A DNA stretch of 64,000 bases from CAWAHD01 sp963781785 (GCA_963781785.1 CAWAHD010000002.1:1550001-1614000), one strand, 5' to 3'; positions 28,847 to 38,947 are shown, counted from the first letter of the stretch. Translations and numbers: made by a program. The notes: generated by a model not told the origin, from the letters alone.

Positions 28847-29694
28847 ATGGAACCAACAAAACCGAGCCGCACCGCGATGGGTGCCGCTACGCATCGCGCG
28901 GTTCACCAGGTGCTCGAGCACGGTATGATTTTTTCTGATCCGCTCGCCGTTCGCATCCTCGCGGCGGACCTGGAAGGGCCGTCCGCGACGCGGTGAACAA
29001 TCCGTCGACGCGCGCTCTGCGCCTGTTCATCGCCGTCAGAACGCGTTTCGCCGAGGATGCCTTGACGGGGGCCGTTTCGCAGGGTGTCCGCCAACTGGTC
29101 GTGCTCGGGGCGGGCCTCGACACCTGCGCGTATCGCGCGGAGCTTGCCGAAGGCCTGCAGATCTTTGAGGTGGATCATCCGGCGACGCAAGCGTGGAAGC
29201 GCCAGCGGCTCGCCGACGCGGCGATTCCGATCCCCGGCTCCCTCACGTTTGTTCCTGTCGATCTCGAGCGGAGATCCCTGGGCGACGCGTTAGCCGCCGT
29301 GGGCTTCGATCCGGCGAGACCGACGTTTTTCACATGGCTGGGTGTCGTGCCCTATCTGACGGAGCAAGCTGTCCTGGCGACGCTCGGTTTCATGGCCGGC
29401 CTATCCGGCAGCGCCCATGTCGTGTTCGACTACAGTAATCCACCCTCCTCGGATCCTGATCAGGATCAGTATGCCGTCATGCGAGCTGCGCTTGCCGCGC
29501 GCCTCGCCGCTGCTGGAGAGGCTTTCCAGTGTCATTTTGACACGGCGGCGCTCCATGGCACGTTGATCGGATTGGGTTTCTCCGTGGTTGACGATCTTGG
29601 TCCGGCGCTCATCCGGGAGCGGTACTTCACGAGCCGCGGAGGCTCGCGGCGTGATCGCGGCGGCCATGTCGTGCACGCGATGGCGCACTTCTAA
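28847..29694 (+). CDS. Class I SAM-dependent methyltransferase (TIGR00027-like), frameshifted
   Basis: The upstream part (ATG 28847) reads R-T-A-M-G-A-A-T-H-R-A-V-H-Q, then D-P-L-A-V-R-I-L, the usual start of this family. The downstream part (to 29694) has N-P-S-T-R-A-L-R-L-F-I-A-V-R-T-R-F-A-E-D and the SAM loop V-V-L-G-A-G-L-D-T-C-A-Y-R. The two are one base out of frame at about 28970-28975 (the GGAAGGG stretch), with a base missing. Restored, the protein has about 282 residues. Substrates of this family (leucine carboxyl methyltransferase-like) are mostly unknown, so none is proposed. Confidence 0.82.
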
Positions 29695-30591
29695 ACAGCC
29701 TTGCAAGACGTTGAGAATCTACTAATGGAGATGCTTCGGCCACGGGGGCATCCGGCGCACGCCACTCCTCCGGCCGATCACAATCCATGCCGACCCCAGC
29801 GTCGATCCTTCCGCCCGCCCGCATTTCAGGGACGCACTCAAGCTGACGGATTGATCCCCCCTCTCGCTCGCGTCGGACAAGCCCGAGGAAGCGGCAAGCC
29901 CGGTCGATCCACCAGATTGAGCCGACCCGTGTCGGTGTCCGACCGAGACGGCACCGGCTCGAGCAGCGCGCGCATGGCGAGTGATTCTAATGATTGTGCC
30001 GCACGAGCCGATTGCACGGCAGCACGCCGTCCGGCCAGTGCCTAGCCTGCCGCCTCGGCGTGACGAAGTGAGCCGCCGTGACGAACCTGCTTCGTCACGC
30101 GCGGCTGATCGCGCGCGCGGGTCGCGCGGATCTTGCGGCCTCCCGGAGCGCCGCCCGTGAGCATTGTGCAGATTGTGACATCGCGCGTGACGATGTGACG
30201 AATGTGACGAATGAAATTGCGAAAGGGAGGTAGACACGCGCAGAGGGAAAGCAGCCGCGCCAGCGGCGCTGCCACAAAGTAGAACTGTAGAGCGAAACGC
30301 GGAAGGCGCAAGCTCCACCAGCACCACAGCCGCGGAGCGCCTTTGTTCATCCTTAGCGAGACGTAAGCGTCTGAATTCGTCGGCGCCCCCGTTTTCACTG
30401 CGAGACCGGCACGCGATAATAGATCCGATAGGTGAGGTGGACGCTCAGAACCGTCACGGAGTGGCGTGCGCAATCACGTGACGAAACGCCGAGGCCGCGG
30501 CAGTTACGGTCGCGAACATCGTATGGGGCTGCGCGGCGAACGTCTCAGAGCCGGGCCACCGTATTTGCAAGCCAAGTGGCAGGAGAACGCC
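29695..30591. other. About 0.9 kb without a recognised gene; holds a cluster of GTGACGA repeats
   Basis: No frame on either strand has a convincing ribosome site and recognisable protein. GTGACGA occurs at 30060, 30078, 30187, 30195, 30204 and 30478. There is a 9-bp stem at 30077-30099 (CGTGACGAA ... TTCGTCACG) with a five-base loop. The cluster may be a regulatory or structural element, or the debris of an old gene. Confidence 0.5.
30077..30099. repeat. Short inverted repeat (9-bp stem, 5-base loop)
   Basis: CGTGACGAA and TTCGTCACG form a perfect stem around CCTGC. It lies inside the GTGACGA cluster and has no T-run after it, so it is not a standard terminator. Confidence 0.6.
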
Positions 30592-31098
30592 GTGTCTAGC
30601 GTGCACGATTTCCATATCCCAAGCTCAGAACGAATCCTCCTCACTGCGCGGGAAACGATGGGAAGGAGCGACCCACTCAAGCTTGTTTTCCTACTCGCGC
30701 TTGCGACGGCTCCTCTCGCGATCTTGAAAATGGAACCAGCCCTGCGAGAAAACTACGTACTGATCGGCGCTTGTTCCGTGCTGGGGATGCTTTTGCTGTT
30801 AAGTTGGTGGTTGGATTGCCTCGGACATCGGCTCGTCGTGACCGATCGAAGAACGATATTCCGCAAAGGTCTCCTGAGTAAGTTCACGAATGAAATACTG
30901 CACAGTCATGTCAGAAACATTCAAATCAACCAGTCGATTTTTCAGCGGTTGATGCGCGTGGGAAGCATTGGCATTTCAAGCTCTGGCCAAGCGGGAATCG
31001 AGATCTTCATTCGAGGCATTCCGAACCCTTATGATGTGAAGAGCATCATCGATCAGTACCGATTTGGCGAGTCAGCAACGAGCACCGACGCCATGTAA
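30592..31098 (+). CDS. PH-domain (bPH2/DUF304-like) membrane protein
   Basis: 168 residues starting at GTG 30592, which follows AGGAG. Two membrane helices (about residues 30-45 and 50-70) precede a bacterial PH domain with L-V-V-T-D-R-R-T-I-F-R-K-G-L-L-S-K-F-T-N-E-I and then V-R-N-I-Q-I-N-Q, followed by G-S-I-G-I-S-S-S-G-Q-A-G and I-R-G-I-P-N-P. Such proteins sit in the cytoplasmic membrane with an unknown role. The base composition is lower in GC than the neighbours, which could reflect transfer. Confidence 0.72.
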   Translation: MSSVHDFHIPSSERILLTARETMGRSDPLKLVFLLALATAPLAILKMEPALRENYVLIGACSVLGMLLLLSWWLDCLGHRLVVTDRRTIFRKGLLSKFTNEILHSHVRNIQINQSIFQRLMRVGSIGISSSGQAGIEIFIRGIPNPYDVKSIIDQYRFGESATSTDAM

Positions 31099-31413
31099 GC
31101 GCCCGGAGCAAATGGTCGGGCGCCCGGGCAGACCCGCGCCGGTCATGGGGCACGTGGGGACACCCTCAGTCGCGCAAACGGCGGGAGACCGTCGGTCGGG
31201 TCGGCGGCGGCGTGGGGACACCCGCGCCGATCATCGGTTGCCCGGGACCTGCGCCCGATCCGCGCGAATCTTCTTCGGCTCACCTCACGGCTCCGCGCCG
31301 TCGATCGGAGCAATCGACCGGTCGTGGAGCAGCCGGTAGCGGTGCTTGGAATCCTGCCGCTTCAAACCATAGGGCAAGTATTTGGCCGTGAAGACCACAT
31401 CGCCCTTGTGGCG

Positions 31414-31418
31414 GATCC
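31414..31418 (+). repeat. Left 5-bp target-site duplication of the IS21-family element
   Basis: GATCC, identical to 33770-33774, directly outside the inverted repeat. Identical flanks show a simple, fairly young insertion. Confidence 0.85.
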
Positions 31419-31444
31419 TGTCAGGCGACACTAAAAGGAACCCC
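31419..31444 (+). repeat. IS21-family left terminal inverted repeat
   Basis: 26 bases matching the right end at 25 positions, with the mismatch at the twenty-second base. It carries the CGACACTAAAAGG core. Confidence 0.9.
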
Positions 31445-31497
31445 CCGGACGACACTAAAAGTACCCCCCTCTCCCTGTACATTTGATTGGAGGGGCT

Positions 31498-32838
31498 ATG
31501 GACGAGTTCGGGTCCGATGTGGTCAATCTGCATGACACGCAGGTGGGCCAAATGGATGTAACGAATGTCCGCCTGCGATCTACGCAGGAGGACACCGGGA
31601 TGCTGAAGCCGGAAGTCGTGGATCGGATCCACGAGCTCTCCGACGAAGGCCTCGGCAGTAAACGGATTGCTCGACAGTTGAAAGTCTCGCGCAAGGCTGT
31701 CCGCCGTTATCTCGCTGGAGCCACAGTCGGTTTTCAAGAACGCCCCGCTGCACGTCGCCTCGACGCCAAGACGTTGATTGAAGTCCAACGTCTCTTCGGT
31801 ACCGTTGCGGAGAGCAACGCCGTCGTTATCCAACAGGAACTCGCCAGTCGAGGAATCCACCTCGAGCTGCGAACCCTGCAACGAGCAGTCGCAACCCTTC
31901 GCCAGGAAGAACGAGCCAAGACCTTGGCCACAGTCCGATTCGAGACCTCACCTGGCCAACAGACCCAAATTGACTTCGGCGAGAGGGTCGTGCGAATCGC
32001 CGGCGAACCCGTGAAGGTCTATTTGATGACCGTGGTCCTGGGATACTCACGTCGGCTCTATTGCCGAGCCTTCCTCGCGCAACGGCAAGATGATTGGCTC
32101 GAAGGCCTCGACGGAGCATTCCGGCATTTCGGTGGCGTTACCGAGCAAGTTCTCTGCGACAACGCTTCGCCCCTTGTCACCTCCCACGACCGCCAGTCCG
32201 GCCGGGTAGTGTGGAATCCGGGCTTTGAGATCTTCTGCCGCGACCGGGACTTGACAGCCAGAGCGTGTCGTCCGCGTCGCGCTCGAACCAAAGGGAAGAT
32301 CGAGCGGGGCGTAGGCTATGTCAAGCACAATGCCCTCGCCGGGCGATCGTTCGCCTCCTTTGAGGAATTGCAGCGCCATCTGTCGCGTTGGATGGTCGAG
32401 GTCGCTGATCGCCGGATTCACGGCACGACCAAGGAGCAGCCCGCTGTGCGGTTCGATCGCGATGAGCGAGAGGCTCTGCGATCCCTGCCGCCGCGCTTGC
32501 TGGCGGTCCGCACCCGCCGTCTGAAACGCCGGGGCAACGCTGATTGTTTTGTGGATATCGACACCATCCGATATAGCGTGCCGTATCGGCATGTTCGAAA
32601 GATCGTCGAAGTTGTGGTCAAGGAGCAGGAGGTCGAAATCTGGCTGCGCGGCACCTGCATTGCGCGGCATCCGCGAGGCCACGAACCCCACGCGCTGATC
32701 CGTAACCCGGCCCACTTCGATGGGCTATTCCCGCCCAAGGCCAATGCGTCGACCCCGATTCCATCCAATCCGGCAGTTGATCCGATGTGCCGGCCGCTCT
32801 CGGTGTACACCGAGCTGGTGGAAGGGGGCCGACAATGA
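31498..32838 (+). CDS. istA: IS21-family transposase IstA
   Basis: 446 residues. ATG 31498 follows GGAGGGG and is preferred to TTG 31483. The N-terminus has a helix-turn-helix (I-H-E-L-S-D-E-G-L-G-S-K-R-I-A-R-Q-L then V-S-R-K-A-V-R-R-Y-L). The DDE core starts at Q-T-Q-I-D-F-G-E, with C-D-N-A-S-P-L-V and the Glu in K-G-K-I-E-R-G-V-G-Y-V-K. IstA carries out strand cleavage and joining, and needs IstB. Its stop overlaps the istB start as ATGA, so the two are translationally coupled. Confidence 0.93.
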   Translation: MDEFGSDVVNLHDTQVGQMDVTNVRLRSTQEDTGMLKPEVVDRIHELSDEGLGSKRIARQLKVSRKAVRRYLAGATVGFQERPAARRLDAKTLIEVQRLFGTVAESNAVVIQQELASRGIHLELRTLQRAVATLRQEERAKTLATVRFETSPGQQTQIDFGERVVRIAGEPVKVYLMTVVLGYSRRLYCRAFLAQRQDDWLEGLDGAFRHFGGVTEQVLCDNASPLVTSHDRQSGRVVWNPGFEIFCRDRDLTARACRPRRARTKGKIERGVGYVKHNALAGRSFASFEELQRHLSRWMVEVADRRIHGTTKEQPAVRFDRDEREALRSLPPRLLAVRTRRLKRRGNADCFVDIDTIRYSVPYRHVRKIVEVVVKEQEVEIWLRGTCIARHPRGHEPHALIRNPAHFDGLFPPKANASTPIPSNPAVDPMCRPLSVYTELVEGGRQ

Positions 32839-33701
32839 ACATGCTCGTTGATCTCCCTGATCCGTCGGAGGAGCGAGTAGCCGCGGCGCTGAAGCGGCTT
32901 CAGTTAACTCACCTACGTGACACACTCGCTGCAGTGTTGTCCGAGGCTGCGAAGGAGAAATGGACCTATCTCGAGTTCCTTGATCGGATCTTGGGGCGTG
33001 AAGTGGACTCCAAGCAAGGTAAGCGGATTCAAATGGGAATGCAGATCGCCCACTTCCCTTGCGTTCGGACGATCGAGACTTTTGATTTCTCGTTCCAACC
33101 TTCGGTGGACGAGCGATTAATTCGAGAGTTGTCGACAGGAAACTTTATCGCTCATGGTGAAAACGTGTTGATATTCGGACCTCCCGGTGTAGGAAAAACT
33201 CATCTTGCAATCGGGCTTGGTCGAAAGATCGTAGAGCAGGGTCACACGGCCCGGTTCACAACGGCCACGGCTCTGTTGGCAGTTCTGGGGAAAGCCGAAT
33301 CGGAAGGGGTTCTCTCGGACAAGTTGACCGAGTACGCCAAGCCTCGCTTGTTGATCATCGATGAACTGGGATATCTACCCTTCGAGCGACGGGCGGCACA
33401 CCTGTTCTTCCAGTTGGTGAATCGCCGCTACGAGAAGGGAAGTCTGCTGGTGACGACGAACCAGCGGGTCTCCGAGTGGGGAACGGTCTTCGGGGACGAG
33501 GTGTTGGCCACTGCGATCTTGGACCGCTTACTGCATCACAGCCACACCCTCTTGATCACGGGAGAGAGTTTTCGGCTACGCGAGAAACGCAAGAGTGGAT
33601 TGATTCGCTCGAGGTTGCCGAATACCGACCTGGAGCGACCGGAACGAGAGGCCGGACCCGAGAGTCGACGAAAGACGGAAAGAGGCGGAGAGAACCGATA
33701 A
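32835..33701 (+). CDS. istB: IS21-family helper ATPase IstB
   Basis: 288 residues of the AAA+ helper family, with Walker A G-P-P-G-V-G-K-T-H (near residue 117) and Walker B L-L-I-I-D-E-L-G-Y (near 176). The sensor region is L-V-T-T-N-Q-R-V-S-E-W. The DnaC-like N-terminus has L-K-R-L-Q-L-T-H-L-R-D-T. IstB targets and activates IstA. The C-terminus is Arg-rich and longer than usual. Confidence 0.93.
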   Translation: MNMLVDLPDPSEERVAAALKRLQLTHLRDTLAAVLSEAAKEKWTYLEFLDRILGREVDSKQGKRIQMGMQIAHFPCVRTIETFDFSFQPSVDERLIRELSTGNFIAHGENVLIFGPPGVGKTHLAIGLGRKIVEQGHTARFTTATALLAVLGKAESEGVLSDKLTEYAKPRLLIIDELGYLPFERRAAHLFFQLVNRRYEKGSLLVTTNQRVSEWGTVFGDEVLATAILDRLLHHSHTLLITGESFRLREKRKSGLIRSRLPNTDLERPEREAGPESRRKTERGGENR

Positions 33702-33743
33702 TACGAAGGCATGCATGGAGTGGGGATCGGTACAGCTCTGAAG

Positions 33744-33769
33744 GGGGATCCTTTTAGTGTCGCCTGACA
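33744..33769 (-). repeat. IS21-family right terminal inverted repeat
   Basis: Inverse of 31419-31444 with one mismatch. It directly abuts the right GATCC duplication. Confidence 0.9.
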
Positions 33770-33774
33770 GATCC
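33770..33774 (+). repeat. Right 5-bp target-site duplication of the IS21-family element
   Basis: GATCC, identical to 31414-31418. Confidence 0.85.
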
Positions 33775-34538
33775 AGATGTTCAAATCCGTGAACCGCGCG
33801 ACGCCGTAATGCCACACCGGCTCGCGCTTGGGATTGAGCGCCGGCTTCCGCGCTTCCAGTACGACCAGCGCTTCGGGATCGGTCCCAGCCGACGTGACGA
33901 ACGAAAAGACCGCGCCGTCGATCAAGTCCGGATCGGTGCCGTCATAACGGTAGAGGGGCTGCGGCAGGATGCGCAGCTCCCATCGCTTCGCTTTGTTGTC
34001 CTCGGTCGTGGCCGAGAAGTCACGCCTCAGCTCGCGCATCTGGAGCAACCGCTGCGCGGCCTGCTTCGCGGGCGCTGTGCGCGCCCTCGATCGCGGTCAG
34101 ATCGATCCCCTGCGCCTCGGGCGTCCACTCGTGAGGCCGGGGACGGCTCACGTCGAGCACCGCGAGTGACAACGACTGAAGCTCGTGCCACACGTTGCGC
34201 TTGCCGTTGTCTCCCGGGAACGAAAAGAAGCTTCCCAGCACCTCCGCTCGGCCCTTCCACGTCCAAACGAAGACGGCCCCGTCTTGCTTCGTCGGCCGGA
34301 CCGGATTCGTCCAGACGTACACCGGCTCGCGGTGGAACTCCAGCTTTTCGCGGTGATCGCGATCGCGGTGAATCGTGTAGCTTTCCGCCTCGTTCGTATA
34401 GAGCTCCAGCAACCGGTCGCGCATGCGCTTGGCAACGTCTTGCGCGCCTGAGCCGGGCTTCTGGGCACGATCTCGATCTTGATCCTGACCCAGACCCAGC
34501 GCAAACGGGAGTAACAGCAGAAACCGCGGACCACGCAT

Positions 34539-34975
34539 GGCGTCACCTCCTCCGGCCAGCCAGGGGCTTTCTCCGCTCTTCCAGGATGATCCCAGATCGC
34601 CGCACCCAACCAACGAAGCACCGACGCTCGAACGGATCGAGCGCGCCACAAACGGATTACGAAGCCAGTCGCATGACTACAAATATAGCCGATTGCTGGG
34701 TGTCGTCAATGGGAGACACGCAGAGGCGGTTGCGTTTTCGGTTCGAGATTCGCATCCACGCAGCGCTTCGCGGAGCGGGCTCTCCCTCTCGCGTTGGGTG
34801 GGTGACGGGGGTGAGTGAAGCAGTCGTTGACCTTCGGGACCCCGAATACTCACTGGTGCCGCGCACGGCGAGCGCACGCAGCGTGATAAGTTGAGAGACG
34901 GGCCCTTTTCCCGGGACGCTCCAGCGGCTACGATTGTAGTCGGTGCGCCTCCAAGTCAAGAAGAAGGACCCACCG
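34539..34975. other. Divergent intergenic region between paralogue A and the GH20 gene
   Basis: No gene was recognised. It should contain the promoters of the disrupted leftward gene and the rightward hexosaminidase. Confidence 0.35.
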
Positions 34976-37176
34976 ATGAGACGTGAACTCGTTTGGATCT
35001 GCCTTTGTTTGCCGTTGCCATCGATCGCCAATTCCGCTGAGGATTCGTTCTGCCTGCTGCCGATGCCGGCGCAGGTTGAGGTGCGTGATGGAGCGCTGGA
35101 GATTGACTCGTCGTTCCGTGTCACTGTGACCGACATTCGGGATCCCGTCGTGGAGCGAGCGGTTGCGCGGCTGGCAGTAAACCTCTCGGCGAAGACGCGT
35201 CTTCGGCTCGCCGGCGGAGGCGCTCCGAAAGGTAGCGGCCCCGGTCTGCGCGTTCGATGCGCTGGCCCCGATCCTCATTTCCTGACGCCGGCGGCCGATG
35301 AATCGTATCGCCTGGAGATCACGCCCCAAGGTGCCGAATTGCGAGCCCATGCGCCGACCGGGATCGTACGCGGACTCGCCACATTTCTCCAACTGATGTG
35401 CCCGGTAAGACGGGGTTCCGCGCCCCCGCAGTCGAGATCGTTGATAAGCCCCGGTTCGCGTGGCGCGGGCTCTTGATCGACGTGGGCCGGCACTTCATGC
35501 CCGCTGCCGTGATCCGGCGGCAGATCGATGCCATGGAGGCCGTGAAGCTCAACGTCTTGCATGTGCACCTCAGTGACAACCAGGGATTCCGGGGCGAGAG
35601 CCGCACGCATCCCAAGCTGCACGAGATGGGGTCGGACGGGCTGTACTACACGCAGGACGAGGTCCGAGCCATCGTGGCATACGCGCGTGATCGCGGGATC
35701 CGCGTGGTGCCCGAGTTCGACCTGCCTGGCCATTGCACCAGTTGGCTGGTCGGGTACCCGGAACTCGCCAGCAAAGAGGCAATCTACCGACTCCACGTCC
35801 TTGACGTGATGCATGATGCGCTCGATCCGTCCAGAGAGTCGACCTACAGCTTCCTCGACGGCTTCTTCCGCGAAATGTCCGGGTTGTTTCCAGACTCGTA
35901 CTTCCACGTCGGCGGCGACGAGGTCACCGAAAAACAGTGGAATGAGAACCCGGCCATCCAGATTTTCAAGAGCGCGAAGGGCTTGCGGGACAATCACCAG
36001 TTGCAGGCCTACTTCAGCCGAAGGGTCGGTGAGATCCTGCAAAAGTACGGCAAGATGATGGTGGGGTGGGATGAGGTGCTCCGAGACGACCTGCCCAGGG
36101 ACGTTGTCGTTCAGACGTGGCGGAGCTCGAAGATGACGGCTCGGTCCGCCATTCTGGGACATCCGACGGTGGTCTCGGCCGGCCATTACCTCGATTGGAT
36201 GATGCCGTCTGCCTTCCACTATCTGATCGATCCCCTGGACACGGCGGCTCACGGAATCACTCAGGAGCAATTGCAGCGGACAAAAGGAACGCTCCTCGGG
36301 GCATTTCTCTCCCAGGACTTCGTCGTGAATGGACCGATCGCGCTCGATCGTGCGCAGGCCGGTCGGATCCTCGGGGGCGAAGCAGCCATTTGGACCGAAC
36401 TGGTCACGGATGAATCGCTCGATGGCCGCGTGTGGCCGCGAATGGCGGCGATCGCCGAACGATTCTGGTCCCCGCGCTCGTGTCGCGACATCGATTTGCT
36501 GTATCAGCGACTGTGGTCCCTGGATGTCGAGCTTGAGGTCCTCGGTTTGAGGCACGGAGCCAATACCAGGAGAATGCTCAATCGCATGGCACCGGAACGA
36601 TCGGCGGCAATTCAGACACTCGCTGAGATCCTGGAACCGTCCAAGTATCATTCACGCGTGTTCTGGCGCGTGCAGCAGGCCTTCGAGGCCGGAGTCGGTC
36701 TGACCGACCTGGCGCTCAACGAGTTATCAGACGCGGTGCTGCCCGAAAGCCTGTCGGCCCGCAGGTTCCACCAAGACGTCAAGCGAATGTTAGCTCAGAA
36801 CCAACACGACCCCGAGTTGAATGCAAGAATTCGAGCACGGCTGCCGGTCTGGAAGGGGAACCACGCGGAATTCGAGAAAGTCGCCGCCGGTTCTTTCCTG
36901 CTGGTCAAGGCGATCGCGGTGTCATCGGAGCTGCAGGCGCTTGCGGAGGTAGGGCTCGAGGCGGTCGATGCCTTCGACGCCCACAAGGCCCCCGACCGGC
37001 GCTGGCTGGCCAGGGCGCGTGCCTTGATCGATAAGCAGAAGAGGGTGACTGCGTCGCCCGACAGCATTGCCGGATCATTTGAGGTTCCGCCTCCTCAAGG
37101 AGGCCTCGTGATCGCGATTGTCCCCGCGATCGAGGCACTCGTCGACGGCCTCGTCGCGATGACCCCCGGCCAGTGA
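34976..37176 (+). CDS. GH20 beta-N-acetylhexosaminidase, secreted, frameshifted
   Basis: It likely removes terminal N-acetylglucosamine or N-acetylgalactosamine from glycans in the periplasm. A signal peptide starts at ATG 34976. The GH20b accessory domain covers about 35050-35390 (L-L-P-M-P-A-Q-V-E-V, then E-S-Y-R-L-E-I-T-P-Q-G-A and G-I-V-R-G-L-A-T-F-L-Q-L). The catalytic barrel follows with W-R-G-L-L-I-D-V-G-R-H-F and the D-E pair in G-G-D-E-V-T (35917-35922). The two are out of frame near 35393: one base is missing after C-T-G-A-T. The C-terminus extends about 250 residues past the usual barrel. Restored length is about 733 residues. Confidence 0.87.
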
Positions 37177-37687
37177 GCCGCGTCGCCAGCCGTTATCGCC
37201 AAGTCCGCTTCAAAATGGGAAGTGTCGTGGCCCGTCGCGGTGAACAGCGTTATTTGGCAATCCGTCCTATCTCCACCCCCCCCACGCGTCCGACCCAGCG
37301 GATCGCGAGTCAGGTAACTGGCAGCGGAGCATGACACTGCGGCGGATCCGAAAGCGAGCGATTCCGACGCGCGCCGTGTTCCTTCGGGTTCGGCGCCCCA
37401 ATGGGGCGCACGGCTCACAGCCAGGGGCGTCTCGCACCTGGGTCAGAGTGGCCGACTGGTGGGCCGCTTCTTCGCCGCCAGCCGAGTGCGGCTACGGGAG
37501 GTGGCCGCCCGTTTGGGCGTGCACCATCTGGCGAACCTCGGCGGATGCCCGGCACGATAGCTCGAGCGAAGTGATGCCGGTTCCCTTCCCCGCCCATCGA
37601 CTCGACTCCAGGTCGCAGTCGGCGATCGACACCCGTCGTCGCGCGGCTGTAGCCGGCCCATCGAGTCCGCCCAACCTCATCAAGCCT
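37177..37687. other. About 0.5 kb without a recognised gene
   Basis: One forward frame near 37440-37560 (R-L-V-G-R-F-F-A-A-S-R-V-R-L-R-E-V) looks protein-like, but it has no start and matches nothing I know. It may be a decayed gene end. Confidence 0.3.
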
Positions 37688-38947
37688 TCAGGCCATGGTT
37701 CGCGTGGGGACCTCGTCGCGATCGAGGTACACGGGCCTCGGAACCGAGGGGACTCGCGGGGCGCCACCACGCAGCCACCGGCCGACCCAAGTGCGGCGAA
37801 CGCAGGCCTCGTAGGTGAGAAGGCTCCAGGCCAGGCCGATCGCAAGCGCGACCAGGAACTTGACGGAACTGGGAAGCGACACCAGGAAGAGGTCCGCCTG
37901 AACGAGCCCCACGACCGGGAAGTGAGCCAGGTACACCCAGTAGGAGGAGTCGGAGAGGTACTTGATCGCTCGGCCGCCGAATCGTGCCAGGTGCGCGCAA
38001 ACGCCGAGCGACCCATATAGCGTCAGCCAGCCGAAGAGCGACGCCGAGGCGACCGAGACCCAGGCGGCCGATCCCGTCAAAGAGGCCGCGAGGTCGAGAG
38101 GCAGCCATCTTACCCGGACCCAGAGCGCGACGGCCGAGCCCGCGAGGAACAGCCAGGGCAGAGGCCCCCGGGTCAGCGCGGGCAAACGAGTCCGGCCCGA
38201 GTGCCAGCCCAATCCCGCCATGAAGAACAGGCTGTGATGGAGCCAGCGGATCGGGTTGATCAGGAAGCTGTTCCGCAGGTCCAGGATGGGGTCGACGCCG
38301 TTCCACCAGTGCCCCAGCCAGAGGATCAGCGTGGTGGGGATCGCCAGCACCAAAGGGGTCCAAGGCGAACAGAAATGGCTCAGCACGCCATACCTGCGTG
38401 GTCGTTCCCGGCACCAGAATTGGACGACGCCCGGAAGGGCCAGCATCGGAATCAGGTAGGCCATGAACCAGAGGTGGGCCGGGCCGAACCGATTGGCCTG
38501 AATCTGGCCGTCGGCGAAGCTCAGCGCGAGCAATTCGCCAACCTCACAACGGCCCGCGAGGTAAAGGCCAAGCATCCAGATGAGCACCGTGGGAATCAGG
38601 ACCACCGGAATCGCCGCCAGGAAGGGGAGGCCGATCCGTCGCGCGCGATCCAGCGCGTAGCCGCGCGTCCCCTTGACTTCGAGCACCGCCGCCGCCGCAT
38701 AGCCGGCCAGCGCGAAGAATGCGGGCATGGTGGCACCGTAAGACCACCATGCGAATTGCTGGACGGATTCGGAACCCGCCGGTTCGTTCACCAGCCAGAT
38801 CAGTCCCGGAATCCGAACCGTCATGTATGCGGCCGAGGCATGGAGGGCGACGACGGCCGCCATCGAGACCACGCGCAGGACATCGAGCGCCGCCACTCGG
38901 TCGCTGGTCGGTGGATCCCGGCGAACGCGGGCCGTGGCGGCTGGCAT
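37688..38947 (-). CDS. Membrane acyltransferase, acyltransferase-3 family
   Basis: 419 residues with about ten membrane helices. The N-terminus has R-V-A-A-L-D-V-L-R-V-V-S-M-A-A-V-V-A-L-H-A, the family's first helix, where Arg and His are catalytic in related enzymes. Later segments include F-F-A-L-A-G-Y-A-A and H-L-W-F-M-A-Y-L. It should O-acylate a cell-surface sugar or lipid. ATG 38947 follows GGGAGA. The frame is open far upstream, to 39964, but that extension has no protein features. Confidence 0.85.
   Translation of the reverse strand: MPAATARVRRDPPTSDRVAALDVLRVVSMAAVVALHASAAYMTVRIPGLIWLVNEPAGSESVQQFAWWSYGATMPAFFALAGYAAAAVLEVKGTRGYALDRARRIGLPFLAAIPVVLIPTVLIWMLGLYLAGRCEVGELLALSFADGQIQANRFGPAHLWFMAYLIPMLALPGVVQFWCRERPRRYGVLSHFCSPWTPLVLAIPTTLILWLGHWWNGVDPILDLRNSFLINPIRWLHHSLFFMAGLGWHSGRTRLPALTRGPLPWLFLAGSAVALWVRVRWLPLDLAASLTGSAAWVSVASASLFGWLTLYGSLGVCAHLARFGGRAIKYLSDSSYWVYLAHFPVVGLVQADLFLVSLPSSVKFLVALAIGLAWSLLTYEACVRRTWVGRWLRGGAPRVPSVPRPVYLDRDEVPTRTMA

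Larger units (their letters stand above)
31419..33769 (+). mobile_element. IS21-family insertion sequence, complete
   Basis: 2351 bp with terminal inverted repeats, istA and istB. The ends match at 25 of 26 positions (31419-31444 and 33744-33769), each opening TGTCAGGCGACACTAAAAGG. A second ACACTAAAAG copy lies inside the left end at 31451-31460, as is common in IS21 elements that carry repeated binding sites. Both ORFs are open and the 5-bp duplications match, so the element looks active or recently active. Confidence 0.93.
31285..34538 (-). pseudogene. Secreted planctomycete protein, paralogue A, split by an IS21-family element
   Basis: The first exon-like part (33775-34538) starts at ATG 34538 after a strong GGAGGAGG site with a signal peptide (M-R-G-P-R-F-L-L-L-L-P-F-A-L-G). 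It holds P-V-Y-V-W-T-N-P-V-R and D-G-A-V-F-V-W-T, then M-R-E-L-R-R-D-F-S-A-T-T-E-D and D-G-A-V-F-S-F-V. One extra base near 34072 shifts the frame. The gene breaks at the IS, and the remainder (31285-31413) resumes with I-R-H-K-G-D-V-V-F-T-A-K-Y-L and ends D-R-S-I-A-P-I-D-G-A-E-P. The paralogue at 58053-58986 has the same order uninterrupted, which proves the split. Function unknown. Confidence 0.88.

Noticed and set aside
30187..30210. CRISPR-like array
   Set aside because: Units are 7-9 bases with no spacers of regular length and there are no cas genes.
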